From Rhizobium mongolense USDA 1844 (GTDB lineage: Bacteria > Pseudomonadota > Alphaproteobacteria > Rhizobiales > Rhizobiaceae), in NCBI RefSeq assembly GCF_000419765.1, contig NZ_ATTQ01000002.1, forward strand, positions 422,018-486,017: a DNA stretch of 64,000 nucleotides, read 5' to 3'. The notes beneath the pieces are model-generated. The model was not told the DNA's origin and searched no databases. It saw nothing but the letters and a program-made list of their open reading frames with translations. Position numbers and translations under genes: made by a program. Positions within the stretch are counted from its first letter, which is position 1. The number at the start of each line of letters is the position of its first letter. Shown here piece by piece: positions 53,422-62,036 of the stretch.

Positions 53422-53450
53422 CTATAAAATCATAATGACGATATAGTCAA
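53422..53450 (-). promoter_or_regulatory. Promoter of the hydroxytransferase cluster with island operator (site C)
   Basis: On the minus strand TTGACT (53445-53450), 17-base spacer, TTATAG (53422-53427). The spacer and flanks contain GACTATATCGTC and ATGATTTTATAGTC, the same half-sites as A, B, D and E. Confidence 0.7.
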
Positions 53451-53672
53451 TTCGAAAAATGAGGAAACCGAACGGATTGGAGGAATGACGGCGTTAGCAG
53501 GCCAAAGAGACGCCCGCGTCAATACAGCCCCAGCGTCGACGGCGTCGACGGCTTCAGCGCCGCCAATGTCTCGTCCGCGGTCGCCCCGCTTCTCAGCCCT
53601 ATCTCCGCCTAAGCGCCAAATCGACTTTTGCCAGCGCCCATTTTTGCATTGCACCATTGCGTGATTCTCATA
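53451..53672 (+). other. Divergent control region between the two catabolic units
   Basis: About 220 bases between promoters C and D without a gene. No further motif was recognised apart from GC-rich repeats of GTCGACGGC near 53535. Confidence 0.4.
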
Positions 53673-53701
53673 TTGACGATATAGTCGTTTTGACTTATTT
53701 A
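53673..53701 (+). promoter_or_regulatory. Promoter of the patatin-adc-bdh unit with island operator (site D)
   Basis: TTGACG, 17-base spacer, TATTTA. The sequence TTGACGATATAGTCGTTTTG continuing into ACTTATT contains GAC-GTC-GAC half-sites 11 bases apart. Highly similar to site E at 41614. Confidence 0.7.
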
Positions 53702-53772
53702 TTCAAATTGAAATCCAGCCGGTCCCATGCAGGCGGCGAACGCCACGTGGTCACGCTCGAGGAAAGCATTCG

Positions 53773-54945
53773 ATGAACTTTCAGCCCCAGAAGGAATTCC
53801 GAACGGCAGAACGGCGTCTCCCTTTCGAATGCATTGCGTTGGTGTTGCAAGGCGGCGGTGCGCTCGGAGCCTACCAGGCCGGCGTCTACGAAGCCCTTTC
53901 GGAAGCCGACATTCATCCAGATTGGGTTGCCGGCGTCTCCATTGGAGCCATCAACTCCGCGATCATCGCGGGAAACGAGCCGTCTGAACGGGTTGAAAAG
54001 CTGCGGACCTTCTGGCGGGAGATCACTGCCAATCCACTTCTCGACTGGACTGCTGCCGCAGACGCTCTCGCTCCCAGAGGCAATCTGCCGCGCGCGCTCT
54101 TCAATCAATTCAGTGCCGCCTGCGCGCTCGTCGCCGGTGCCCCAGGCTTCTTCAGCCTGCGACAGCCCGTTCCCTGGCTGTACCCGGATGGCGCCACCGG
54201 GGGCACGAGTTTCTACGAAACCAAGCATCTGAAGAGCACTCTCGAGCGGCTTGTCGACTTCGACCGCATCAATGCTGGCGGTATGCGCTTCAGCGTCGGC
54301 GCCGTGAACGTTCGAACAGGAAATCTCGTCTACTTCGACAATGAGACGCATACGATCCGGCCCGAGCACGTGATGGCCAGCGGATCGCTTCCGCCCGGCT
54401 TCCCTGCCGTTGAGATCGAGGGCGAGTTCTACTGGGACGGCGGCCTCGTTTCCAACACGCCGCTGCAGTGGGTGGTCGAGCAAGGGCCGCGGCAGGACAC
54501 GATTGCCTTCCAGGTCGACCTCTGGAGCGCGCGCGGTGAGATTCCCCGCAACCTGGCCGACGTCGCGGCGCGGCAAAAGGAAATCCAGTATTCGAGCCGT
54601 ACGCGCGCCCATACCGACCAGTTTAAGCAATACCAGCGCGCCCGACACACGCTCGCGAACCTTCTTGCAAAACTTCCCGCAGACCTCGTCGGCGGTGAGG
54701 AGGCGAGGATGCTGAGCTCAATTGCAGACCACAAGGTCTACAAGCTAGTCCATCTGATCTACAGCTCGAAGCAGCATGAAACGCACTCGAAGGATTACGA
54801 ATTCTCGCGGCTGTCCATGGAAGAGCATTGGCGGGCTGGTTACTTCGACGCTGTGCGCACATTGCGCCATCCAGAGGCGCTCCGGCGGCCGGACAATCAG
54901 GACGGGGTTGGCACCTACGACCTTGGTTTCGACGGGCAGGAATAG
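53773..54945 (+). CDS. Patatin-like phospholipase with DUF3734
   Basis: The 390-residue protein has the patatin oxyanion loop LQGGGALGAYQAG (26-38), nucleophile Ser56 in GVSIGA and catalytic Asp222 in WDGGL, followed by a C-terminal DUF3734 region (about 270-380). GAGGAAAG precedes the ATG. Patatin-DUF3734 genes are commonly found next to 3-hydroxybutyrate dehydrogenase in proteobacteria, and that order is kept here. It probably releases acyl chains from lipids or polyester; the natural substrate is unknown. Confidence 0.93.
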   Translation: MNFQPQKEFRTAERRLPFECIALVLQGGGALGAYQAGVYEALSEADIHPDWVAGVSIGAINSAIIAGNEPSERVEKLRTFWREITANPLLDWTAAADALAPRGNLPRALFNQFSAACALVAGAPGFFSLRQPVPWLYPDGATGGTSFYETKHLKSTLERLVDFDRINAGGMRFSVGAVNVRTGNLVYFDNETHTIRPEHVMASGSLPPGFPAVEIEGEFYWDGGLVSNTPLQWVVEQGPRQDTIAFQVDLWSARGEIPRNLADVAARQKEIQYSSRTRAHTDQFKQYQRARHTLANLLAKLPADLVGGEEARMLSSIADHKVYKLVHLIYSSKQHETHSKDYEFSRLSMEEHWRAGYFDAVRTLRHPEALRRPDNQDGVGTYDLGFDGQE

Positions 54946-55034
54946 AGGTCAGCCACCGCAAAGCGACTGACGATCCCCGTCGCGCCCCCTGAACGCAAAC
55001 GAGCCGCTTGATCCAGCCCAAAGGAATTTCAGCC

Positions 55035-55820
55035 ATGCACGAAGACACTGTCCGGGCGAGAGCTTTCGCCATGCCCCTGACCAGCCCGGCCTATCCGGCC
55101 GGCCCGTATCGCTTCCGAAATCGGGAGTATCTGATCATCACATATCGCACCGATCCGCAGAAACTGCGCGACCTCGTGCCGGAGCCGCTTCAGGTGTGCG
55201 AGCCTCTCGTCAAATTCGAGTTCATTCGCATGCCGGATTCGACTGGCTTCGGCGATTACACGGAAAGCGGACAGGTCATCCCGGTCTCGTTCCGCGGACG
55301 CAAGGGTAGCTACATCCATTGCATGTTTCTCAACGACCATCCGCCGATTGCTGGCGGACGCGAGTTGTGGGGCTTTCCCAAGAAGCTCGCGAGTCCGACT
55401 CTTCGCACCGAGACCGACACGTTGGTGGGCACGCTCGACTACGGCCCGGTCCGCGTTGCGACCGCCACAATGGGCTACAAGCATGGAGCCGCTGATCTTT
55501 CAGCGGTGAAGACCTCACTCGGCGAACCGAACTTCCTCCTCAAGGTCATCCCTCATGTCGACGGCACGCCGCGCATCTGCGAACTCGTGGAATACCACCT
55601 GGAGGAAATCAATCTGCAGGGCGCCTGGACCGGCCCGGCGGCCCTGAATCTCTGGTCCCACGCACTGGCCCCTGTGGCCGAGCTGCCGGTGCTGGAAGTG
55701 GTATCGGCGGTCCATATCATCGCAGATCTCACGCTCGCGCTCGGGAAGGTCGTGCATGACTACCTCGCGGAAGCCGAGCCTCGATATCGGAAAGGAAGAG
55801 CCTATGAACTCGCAGAATGA
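55035..55820 (+). CDS. adc: Acetoacetate decarboxylase
   Basis: The 261-residue protein has the decarboxylase core with Lys116/Lys117 in [12 protein letters not shown], where the first lysine forms the Schiff base with acetoacetate and the second lowers its pKa. It would convert acetoacetate to acetone and CO2. The ATG at 55035 has AAAGGAA upstream. The gene overlaps the following dehydrogenase by 17 bases, so both are coupled. Confidence 0.93.
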   Translation: MHEDTVRARAFAMPLTSPAYPAGPYRFRNREYLIITYRTDPQKLRDLVPEPLQVCEPLVKFEFIRMPDSTGFGDYTESGQVIPVSFRGRKGSYIHCMFLNDHPPIAGGRELWGFPKKLASPTLRTETDTLVGTLDYGPVRVATATMGYKHGAADLSAVKTSLGEPNFLLKVIPHVDGTPRICELVEYHLEEINLQGAWTGPAALNLWSHALAPVAELPVLEVVSAVHIIADLTLALGKVVHDYLAEAEPRYRKGRAYELAE

Positions 55821-56634
55821 AACGTCATCGAACAAGCGCGCCGAGTGTGCCGGGGGCCGGCTTCTGGACAAGGTCGCAGTGATCACCGGAGCCGCGAGCG
55901 GCATCGGCAAGGAGATTGCGCTCACTTTCGCTCGCGAGGGCGCAAGAGTGGTCATTGCGGATCTTGATCAGAGCGCGGCCCAACAAACGGCGTCCGCGAT
56001 CGATCCGACGGGCAAACGCGCGCTCGGGGTAGGCATGGATGTCACCAACGAGGAGCAGGTGGAAAGCGGAATGGCACGGGCGATCGAAGCCTTCGGGCGG
56101 CTCGACGTCCTGGTCAGTAACGCCGGCGTGCAGATCGTCGCGCCGCTCGTCGAGTTCGAGTTCGAGAAGTGGAGGAAGTTGCTTTCCATCCATCTGGACG
56201 GAGCCTTCCTGACCACCCGTACCGCATTGCGGCAAATGTACAGGCAGAAGAGCGGCAGCATCATCTATATGGGGTCCGTGCATGCCAAGGAGGCATCGCC
56301 GCTAAAGGCTCCTTACGTTACCGCCAAGCACGGTCTCATCGGGCTGGCCAAGGTCGTGGCCAAGGAAGGGGCCGCTCATGGTGTCCGCGCCAACGTGATC
56401 TGCCCCGGCTTCGTACGCACGCCGCTTGTCGAGAAGCAGATCCCCGAGCAGGCGCGCGAGCTCGGAATTTCCGAGGCGGACGTGGTCAAGACCGTGATGC
56501 TGAAGGAGACGGTCGACGGCGAGTTTACGACCGTGCAGGACGTTGCCGAAGCAGCGCTGTTTCTAGCGGCCTTCCCATCGAACGCGCTGACCGGTCAGTC
56601 GATGGTGGTCAGCCACGGATGGTTCATGCAGTAG
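55804..56634 (+). CDS. bdhA: 3-Hydroxybutyrate dehydrogenase-like SDR
   Basis: A 276-residue SDR with TGAASGIG (about 28-35), SNAGVQ, a catalytic Ser in [11 protein letters not shown] and YVTAKHG. The segments [19 protein letters not shown] and [18 protein letters not shown], seen here in pieces, are typical of D-3-hydroxybutyrate dehydrogenase. The N terminus is about 18 residues longer than usual. It interconverts 3-hydroxybutyrate and acetoacetate, which matches the decarboxylase upstream. Confidence 0.9.
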   Translation: MNSQNETSSNKRAECAGGRLLDKVAVITGAASGIGKEIALTFAREGARVVIADLDQSAAQQTASAIDPTGKRALGVGMDVTNEEQVESGMARAIEAFGRLDVLVSNAGVQIVAPLVEFEFEKWRKLLSIHLDGAFLTTRTALRQMYRQKSGSIIYMGSVHAKEASPLKAPYVTAKHGLIGLAKVVAKEGAAHGVRANVICPGFVRTPLVEKQIPEQARELGISEADVVKTVMLKETVDGEFTTVQDVAEAALFLAAFPSNALTGQSMVVSHGWFMQ

Positions 56635-56742
56635 CGGCTTCGCAGACGAGCGTCGAGCGCGCCTATCGCGCCCGTCCTCCTGGGAGAATCGACCTCGCTA
56701 GTCGCGCTGTTTTGCATGCACAAATACGCGCCTGCGAGGCAT

Positions 56743-57387
56743 TCAATTCCCCTTCGATTGCGGGCGCCGATATCGCTGCAGAAACATCCGAATCGTCTCG
56801 TCAACGACCTCGTCGGCCGCCAAGGGTAGGCCTTCGCGACCGATCATCCAGGGCCACAGCGATATCTCGTTCAGCATCCCCATGAACTGGTGAGCCGCAA
56901 GCACCGGATTGCGGCAGTCCAGGATCTCCAGCGCAGTCAGATGGGCGAGGTAGTGCACAAGTCTCTCAGTCCGAGGCTCCATCACCGCGGCGAACTCCTC
57001 GGCGATCCAAGGAAACTGCCGGGAGTCGGCCACCACCATTCGAAGAAACCCGCAGTATTCCGGCTTCTTGTGAAACTCGAGAATCGCGCGCGCGATGACA
57101 CACAGCACGTCCTCGACGTCCCCGTCAGGTTCGATGCCGGACGGAAACGCATCCTCGAGCTGTCCCGATACCCTGAGGAGCATCTCCCGGAAGATTTCCT
57201 CCTTTGTTTCGAACTGGTTGTAGAGCGTCCGCCGCGCTACGCCGGAGGCTTTAGCCAAGTCGTCCATGCTCACTGAACCGAACCCCCGGTCCAGAAATAG
57301 CCGCCCGGCCGCCTCGATGATCGCCTCCCTCGACCCGCCCTGCCGGGCTTTCGCGCCGGCTTCGGTTGAACCAGTGTGAGTATCCAT
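56743..57387 (-). CDS. TetR-family regulator of the DUF2092 unit
   Basis: The 214-residue protein has a TetR helix-turn-helix (DDLAKASGVARRTLYNQFET) and a C-terminal ligand domain of the AcrR C-terminal type. AAGGGGA precedes the ATG at 57387. Its promoter has the same TGCAC palindromes as those at 59.6 and 60.7 kb, so it is probably autoregulated and the repressor of the secreted-protein/DUF2092 operon. Confidence 0.92.
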   Translation of the reverse strand: MDTHTGSTEAGAKARQGGSREAIIEAAGRLFLDRGFGSVSMDDLAKASGVARRTLYNQFETKEEIFREMLLRVSGQLEDAFPSGIEPDGDVEDVLCVIARAILEFHKKPEYCGFLRMVVADSRQFPWIAEEFAAVMEPRTERLVHYLAHLTALEILDCRNPVLAAHQFMGMLNEISLWPWMIGREGLPLAADEVVDETIRMFLQRYRRPQSKGN

Positions 57388-57398
57388 AGCAATCCCCT

Positions 57399-57449
57399 TG
57401 CACAATGAGTGCATTCACAATGTACTGCACGGTCTAGTGCATCTCAAGG
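57399..57449 (-). promoter_or_regulatory. TetR promoter with TGCAC operators (copy 1)
   Basis: Minus strand -35 TTGAGA (57442-57447), 17-base spacer, -10 TACATT (57419-57424). The spacer has TGCACTAGACCGTGCAG and a second site TGCAC...GTGCA follows. The layout repeats at 59572 and 60673. Confidence 0.7.
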
Positions 57450-57513
57450 GCCGGATGCGTCGCCGATCCGGCCCACCGCGCTGAACCTGTGCCGTCACCG
57501 TTTCGAACAGGCT

Positions 57514-58647
57514 CTAGTTCCCGCCCGGCGCGGTGCTGTAATCAGACGGCGGAGTTTCGCCCGTGACCACGATATTTTCCGGGATCTTGTATGCGATCCG
57601 CAGGTTGGCCGCGGCTGCCTGAAGCCAACCGACCGCACCTTCCATGGTCCATGCCGTGCCATCCGGCGGCAGGCTCTCAAACAGGCCCACCATCAGCAGA
57701 TTCACAGACGGCGCGCTCCCGTTGCTGCCGCCCTGATTCGATGTGCCTTGCCGACCGCCAACGGATGCCTCGGAGCTGCCCTGATTATAAGAACCTGAAG
57801 AAGTCCCGCCGGAAGAACCCGAGGCGGTGGCGTAAGACGCACCCGACGACGTGCCGTCAGACGAACCCGAAGAGGACGAATTCGAGTAAGTTGAGCGAGA
57901 GGAACCCGACGACGTGCCGCCGGACGATCCTGAAGAGGACGAACTGGAGTAAGTTGAGGGAGAGGAGCCCGTGTAAGAAGACCCCGACTGAGATCCGTAA
58001 TCATATGTGTTTCCGCTACCGCTCGAAGCGATCGCGGCACCAGTGGTCACTCCGACCGCGTATCCGCCGAGGGCGTAGGCTGCGCGGCGATAGTACCCAC
58101 GACCATAATGGTCTCCGTCTCTATAGTCTCCGCCGCCATAGTCTCCGCGGCTATAGAGTCCACGGCCAAAGTATCCGTTGCCGTTACCAGAGACTTTGAT
58201 ATCGCCAGAACTGTTCACCGTGAGATTGCCTGAGTCCTTTGCGATGATATTGCCTCCGGTGTTGGCGAAGGTGCGGTTCGCCTTGATGTTACCTCCGGAG
58301 TGCAGCGTGTTGCGGCTGATATTCCCGGGTAAACCGTTCCCTCCGCGGCCAGCCCCTTCCGCCAATCGCCCCTTTGCGCCACCGACATTTGGCGCATGGG
58401 TGGGGCGATTCACCGGCGGACGGTTGTGGGCGCTCACCGGCGGACGGCCGTGGCTGGCCACCGGTGGACGGTGCGGGCGCTCCACCGGCGGGCGGTGCAG
58501 GCGCTCCATGGGCGGGCGCGGTGGCCCGCCCATCGGCAGACGCGGCGGGCCCCCCGGCGGCGGACCGAACTGGGCAAGCGCGACGCCCGAATTTGCCGCC
58601 GTTACTGCAAGAAGAGCGACGAAGGTTCGTTTCAGATGGTTCATCAC
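57514..58647 (-). CDS. Low-complexity secreted protein with Pro-Arg and Ser-Gly repeats
   Basis: The 377-residue product has a signal peptide (VALLAVTAANSGVALA) and a proline-rich repeat region (RPPVxxxxRPP units, about 30-85). A segment with Gly-Asn-Asn-type strands follows (GGNIIAKDSGNLTVNSSGDI, about 130-150), resembling beta-solenoid repeats, then a Tyr/Gly/Asp-rich part, a hydrophobic Ala/Gly stretch, a Ser/Gly-rich repeat region (about 215-300) and a conserved C-terminal domain. No function is known. It overlaps the DUF2092 gene by 4 bases, so the two are coupled. Confidence 0.85.
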   Translation of the reverse strand: MMNHLKRTFVALLAVTAANSGVALAQFGPPPGGPPRLPMGGPPRPPMERLHRPPVERPHRPPVASHGRPPVSAHNRPPVNRPTHAPNVGGAKGRLAEGAGRGGNGLPGNISRNTLHSGGNIKANRTFANTGGNIIAKDSGNLTVNSSGDIKVSGNGNGYFGRGLYSRGDYGGGDYRDGDHYGRGYYRRAAYALGGYAVGVTTGAAIASSGSGNTYDYGSQSGSSYTGSSPSTYSSSSSSGSSGGTSSGSSRSTYSNSSSSGSSDGTSSGASYATASGSSGGTSSGSYNQGSSEASVGGRQGTSNQGGSNGSAPSVNLLMVGLFESLPPDGTAWTMEGAVGWLQAAAANLRIAYKIPENIVVTGETPPSDYSTAPGGN

Positions 58648-59546
58648 TGGGTCCTCTTAGTTGCCGGCGCAGCGGCCGCAGTCAGCTCGATCTTTTTTGC
58701 ACCGGCGGGCGGTTGAAAGGAGAATTCGGACTCGGATGGGCGGGCTTTGGTGCTCCAGCTGGTGAATTCCGCGATGAAACTGGGTTGGCCCGGGAGCAGC
58801 CGGTAGGTGACGGCGAGGCGACGTGGTGTGGCAGCGCTATTCTTCTCGACCCACAACTCCAGATCGATGCCAGACTTTTGATGGAAAAACAGATGCCGAC
58901 ATTCGACTCCGTCGACATTGGCCGTCCCGACCTGCCAGGCGGAGATAGCATCGCTCAACAGCAGTTTGTCCGGAGAGTCCACAAAGAAGCCGCCGAGCGG
59001 AAAATCAACGTTGATCTTGTCTACCACCTCATTGAGTGCCGACGGTATATCGCCGGACGCGGCAATCACCGCGTACTCCTTGCTGTCGGGGAAAAAGATT
59101 GAGGCCGCCTTGCCGTTGTAGAACAGATTGTGCTTGCCGTCGTCGCCGGCAACCTCGACGGCGATTCGATTAGGACGACGCACGACGATCTTCATCGTGT
59201 GGAAGACGTGAAGCGGCTGTCCGGATTCGCCCAAATAGACCCTGATGGTTCTCGCCGTAATCGACTGTTCCTTGGCCAGGAGCGTCTTTCCCATCTGCGA
59301 GACGGCGGTGGCTGCTTCATCGCTGATCGCCGGCTTGAGCGGTGGAGCCGGTTCAGCTGCTCGGGCTATCGGCAACGCGGCGAACCCTACAAAGACGCCG
59401 ACCGCAGCGGCCCGACTGGCATTCCCAAAAATCATCGTCTTCAGCGCTGGCCACCGCGGGGACAGACCAGTCGGCGCGCTGCCGGCGTGCCGCGCAGGTG
59501 TCCGGGCCTTCAGGAAGACCTCGTCTGAACCATTGCAAACTTTCAT
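58644..59546 (-). CDS. DUF2092 (LolA-like) periplasmic protein
   Basis: The 300-residue protein has a hydrophobic segment at about 45-65 (AAAVGVFVGFAALPIARA) after a long N-terminal region, then a DUF2092 domain of LolA/LppX-like fold. Family blocks are RPNRIAVEVAGDDGK, FYNGKAASIFFPDSKEY and GVECRHLFFHQKSGIDLELWV, each within the beta-sheet core. Such proteins are thought to bind lipids or hydrophobic ligands in the periplasm. Its 5' end is duplicated at 60.3-60.7 kb. Promoter with TGCAC operators precedes it. Confidence 0.88.
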   Translation of the reverse strand: MKVCNGSDEVFLKARTPARHAGSAPTGLSPRWPALKTMIFGNASRAAAVGVFVGFAALPIARAAEPAPPLKPAISDEAATAVSQMGKTLLAKEQSITARTIRVYLGESGQPLHVFHTMKIVVRRPNRIAVEVAGDDGKHNLFYNGKAASIFFPDSKEYAVIAASGDIPSALNEVVDKINVDFPLGGFFVDSPDKLLLSDAISAWQVGTANVDGVECRHLFFHQKSGIDLELWVEKNSAATPRRLAVTYRLLPGQPSFIAEFTSWSTKARPSESEFSFQPPAGAKKIELTAAAAPATKRTQ

Positions 59547-59571
59547 TCCCAGTGCCTTTCTACTGCTATCG

Positions 59572-59626
59572 TTGCACTACCAAGTGCATAATGCGTGCTA
59601 TACTGCACAGTGCAGTGCATTGCAAG
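59572..59626 (-). promoter_or_regulatory. DUF2092 operon promoter with TGCAC operators (copy 2)
   Basis: Minus strand TTGCAA (59620-59625), 17-base spacer TGCACTGCACTGTGCAG, TATAGC (59597-59602). CTGCAC-A-GTGCAG is a perfect palindrome in the spacer; TGCACT-TGGT-AGTGCA follows downstream. Confidence 0.75.
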
Positions 59627-59833
59627 GGGCAGTTTTTGCTGGCAAGTCGATCCGGCCCGCAAGCCGAGCCTCCCGTCATTTCCTACGGAAGGCAGTGCTA
59701 GAGCGGTATCCGATCATGCTGCGTCATGACCGGCGTTTGCGAAGAAATCGGCGCGTTCGTCGGGTGTGAATTGATCGATGATGAGGCCGATGGCGCGCTT
59801 CAGCCGTTAATCATTTGATATAATGAAAGAATT

Positions 59834-59872
59834 TTGTTGCGGGGCAGGATTCGAACGTGCGGCCTTCAGGTT
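59834..59872 (-). tRNA. tRNA 3'-half fragment, best recalled match initiator tRNA-Met
   Basis: The minus strand reads AACCTGAAGGCCGCACG then TTCGAATCCTGCCCCGCAACAA. This matches the 3' half of initiator tRNA-Met (CCTGAAGGTCGCAGG, TTCAAATCCTGCCCC) with several changes and a damaged CCA. The 5' half is absent, so it is not a functional tRNA. tRNA 3' ends are typical integration sites, so this may be an att scar. Confidence 0.55.
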
Positions 59873-60326
59873 GGTGGACCACGATGGCCCGGCCTGGACC
59901 ACCCGGGGCGAAGTTATGTCGGCACGAGATGCCAGTATGCAAGCGATGTCCCGCATCGTGAGTGGGAGTATATAGCACCTTTCATGCCTGCGTCCCCATC
60001 CGCACAAGACGGACTTGCGTGAGGTTGGAACGCTCTCCTTTATATCGCGTCGACAGGCTGCTCGTGCCGGATGCCGCCGAATGATTTTCCGCCCCGCTCA
60101 ACGGTCCAGCGGTATTTCTATGAATGGCGTGCGGGCCTTGGTTCCGGATCAACGATCATCATGCATTCAGAGCACGCGGAGGCTGATGACGCGGCGGTTG
60201 GCTTCGACGCGGTCGAGCAGGGCCACGGCAGCCAGCGTGGTAATTGCGATGAGGCAGGAACCCAATCCGAGAACAATCATTGCTTTATCCTTAACGACAT
60301 CATCTCATACCTGAAGGTACGTTTCA

Positions 60327-60652
60327 TGGCGTCTTCATCGCTGATCGCCGACCTGGACGGCGGGAACCGGTCGGTCCTTCAAAGCAGCATTGTCGAGCAT
60401 GGCTTCCGCCAGGAGCCGCTTCAGCTTCGTGTTGGACGGTGGAACCGGTTCCTCTGCTCGGCCTATCGGCAACCCGGCAAATACCACAAGAACGCCGAGC
60501 GTAGCGGTCTGAACAGCATTCGGTAAGATGATAGTCGTCGGCGCTGGCCACCGCGGCAACGAGCCGCGATCGACGGCCGGATCCGAGGCGATCGCACGGC
60601 GCCGGGCCTTCAGGACGGCCTCGTCTGGACCATTGCAAACTTTCACGCCCAT
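60327..60652 (-). pseudogene. Duplicated DUF2092 5' end interrupted by IS3-type transposase scrap
   Basis: The frame starts MGVKVCNGPDE, parallel to MKVCNGSDE of the intact DUF2092 gene, and follows it through LPRWPA and LPIGRAEEPVPP. It then changes to KLKRLLAEAMLDNAALKD, the C-terminal signature of IS3-family OrfA transposases. Afterwards the DUF2092 sequence resumes out of frame (GATCAGCGATGAAG). The ~60-base insert is flanked by direct repeats GGACGGCGGGAACCGG (60355) and GGACGGTGGAACCGG (60434). Confidence 0.8.
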
Positions 60653-60672
60653 ACCTTTTCAATTTCTATCAG

Positions 60673-60727
60673 TTGCACTATCAAGTGCACGGCAAGCGGT
60701 ATACTGCACGGTGCAGTGCAATGCAAG
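60673..60727 (-). promoter_or_regulatory. TGCAC promoter/operator, copy 3 (before the pseudogene)
   Basis: Minus strand TTGCAT (60721-60726), 17-base spacer with CTGCAC-C-GTGCAG, TATACC (60698-60703). Nearly identical to copy 2, so the promoter was duplicated with the gene. Confidence 0.7.
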
Positions 60728-60742
60728 GCGTGCTCGCTGACA

Positions 60743-60904
60743 TTAAGCGGTCGTGCGGTCCAACGGGTCGAGCTGCCAGGGACCGGAAAAGGCGTTGGCC
60801 GTCATCGGGGCTGGCCGGGCTACATAGGGCACGATGGTGACGCCGGTCGCGAATAGGTCCATGGCCCGGCGGAATTCGCGGGATTCGATAGCGCCGCTAT
60901 TCAT
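60743..60904 (-). pseudogene. N-terminal fragment of a flavin reductase
   Basis: A 53-residue frame starts MNSGAIESREFRRAMDLFATG and includes VTIVP and MTANAF, the opening of the flavin-reductase (HpaC/FMN-reductase) domain (FRxAMGxFATGVTVVT...GMTANSF). The remaining ~110 residues are lost, so this is a remnant. Confidence 0.65.
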
Positions 60905-61382
60905 AATGTCGCTCCGGCTCGCATTAGATCAGCGGCGTGTCGGGTGGTGTGCCGGGCTCGTACTTCATTAATTGTGGTAGATCTCGGTGCCGAGAACCCT
61001 AAGGCACTCCCGCATGAAAGCGGCAATGGCTGTCCAGCCCTTTGGTGACATGCTCACTTGCGACGCTTTATTCCAGCCCCGCAGCCTCAGCCGAACCTGA
61101 GGCCAAACTCCTTGCGAACTGGAGGCGGCGCTTCAGCGGGCGCTGATGCCCCCGTCTTTCCAGGCCGGTCGCGCGTGCGAGTTCGAAGCGCTGTCGGGCA
61201 TCCGGGGGATGTTCACGCGTCGAAATTCCGCGTCGGGCAAGATCGGTCGTGCGTGACGTGTCGAGAGGAGCCGTCCGACACGGGCCTAGGCGCGAACCAG
61301 AGAGATATTCCCGTTCTATGCTCGAAAATCGATAATGTATCAACGGGAACATCGGCCGTCGGCCGGTAGCTCTTACCCGTCG
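60905..61382. other. Debris region without a supportable gene
   Basis: About 480 bases with short C-terminal-like coding scraps (for example YEPGTPPDTPLI ending near 60925 on the minus strand) but no complete gene. It continues the remnant-rich zone from 59.6 kb. Confidence 0.45.
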
Positions 61383-61967
61383 CTAGGGGCTCGCTACAAC
61401 AACTTTCAGCGCGATCGCGACGATGTTTTCGGCGAAGCTCGCGTCGAGTGGGCGATGTCCGACCAGCAACCGGTAGAAGACAGGTCCGTACATCATATCG
61501 AGCAGCACCTCGAGGTTTTGCGGCAGCATGATTTCTCCTCGAGCGGCTGCCTCGATCAACAAGGCGCGACCCGCCTCGCGGCTCGAGAGAATGACCTGGT
61601 TGCGGAAGGCCTTGGTGAATTCGCTTTCGGGGTCGGCGGCCGCGAGCGTCATGGCGATTTGGCGCCCTCTGGTGGTCGCAAAAGCCTGGATCAGCGATCG
61701 CATTTGCACCGTCAGCGCCGATCGCAAATTTATGGCGTCTTCTTCGATGGCGCCCGAATCTCCGGACATCAGCGCAGCCATAGCGAGTTCGCAAGCGTTC
61801 GCCCATTGCCTATAGATCGTCGGCTTGCCTACGCCGGACTTCGAGGCAACCGCCTCGACGGTGAGACGGCCGAATCCATCCTCGATCAGTATGTCGTGCG
61901 CGGCTTTCAGGATTCTCGCCCGGGCCAATTGGCTTGGCGGTCTTCCACGCCGTTTCGGTGGGCTCAT
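61383..61967 (-). CDS. TetR/AcrR-family regulator
   Basis: The 194-residue protein has GRPPSQLARARILKAAHDIL and a helix-turn-helix (AVASKSGVGKPTIYRQWAN) plus a C-terminal TetR_C domain. It is divergent from the VOC/cupin pair with only about 70 bases between starts, a classic regulator-target layout. The gap contains tandem CGTAA units (AACGTAACGTAACGTAA, 61995-62010) that may be the operator. Confidence 0.92.
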   Translation of the reverse strand: MSPPKRRGRPPSQLARARILKAAHDILIEDGFGRLTVEAVASKSGVGKPTIYRQWANACELAMAALMSGDSGAIEEDAINLRSALTVQMRSLIQAFATTRGRQIAMTLAAADPESEFTKAFRNQVILSSREAGRALLIEAAARGEIMLPQNLEVLLDMMYGPVFYRLLVGHRPLDASFAENIVAIALKVVVASP

Positions 61968-62036
61968 GTGCTCTGACTCAATTAATTATGAAACGTAACG
62001 TAACGTAATCATATGCCAGCGGCAAGGGGCCCGGCC

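Noticed and set aside
39042..57387. Nodulation or symbiosis island
   Set aside because: No nod, nif, fix or conjugation genes are present; gene content is catabolic.
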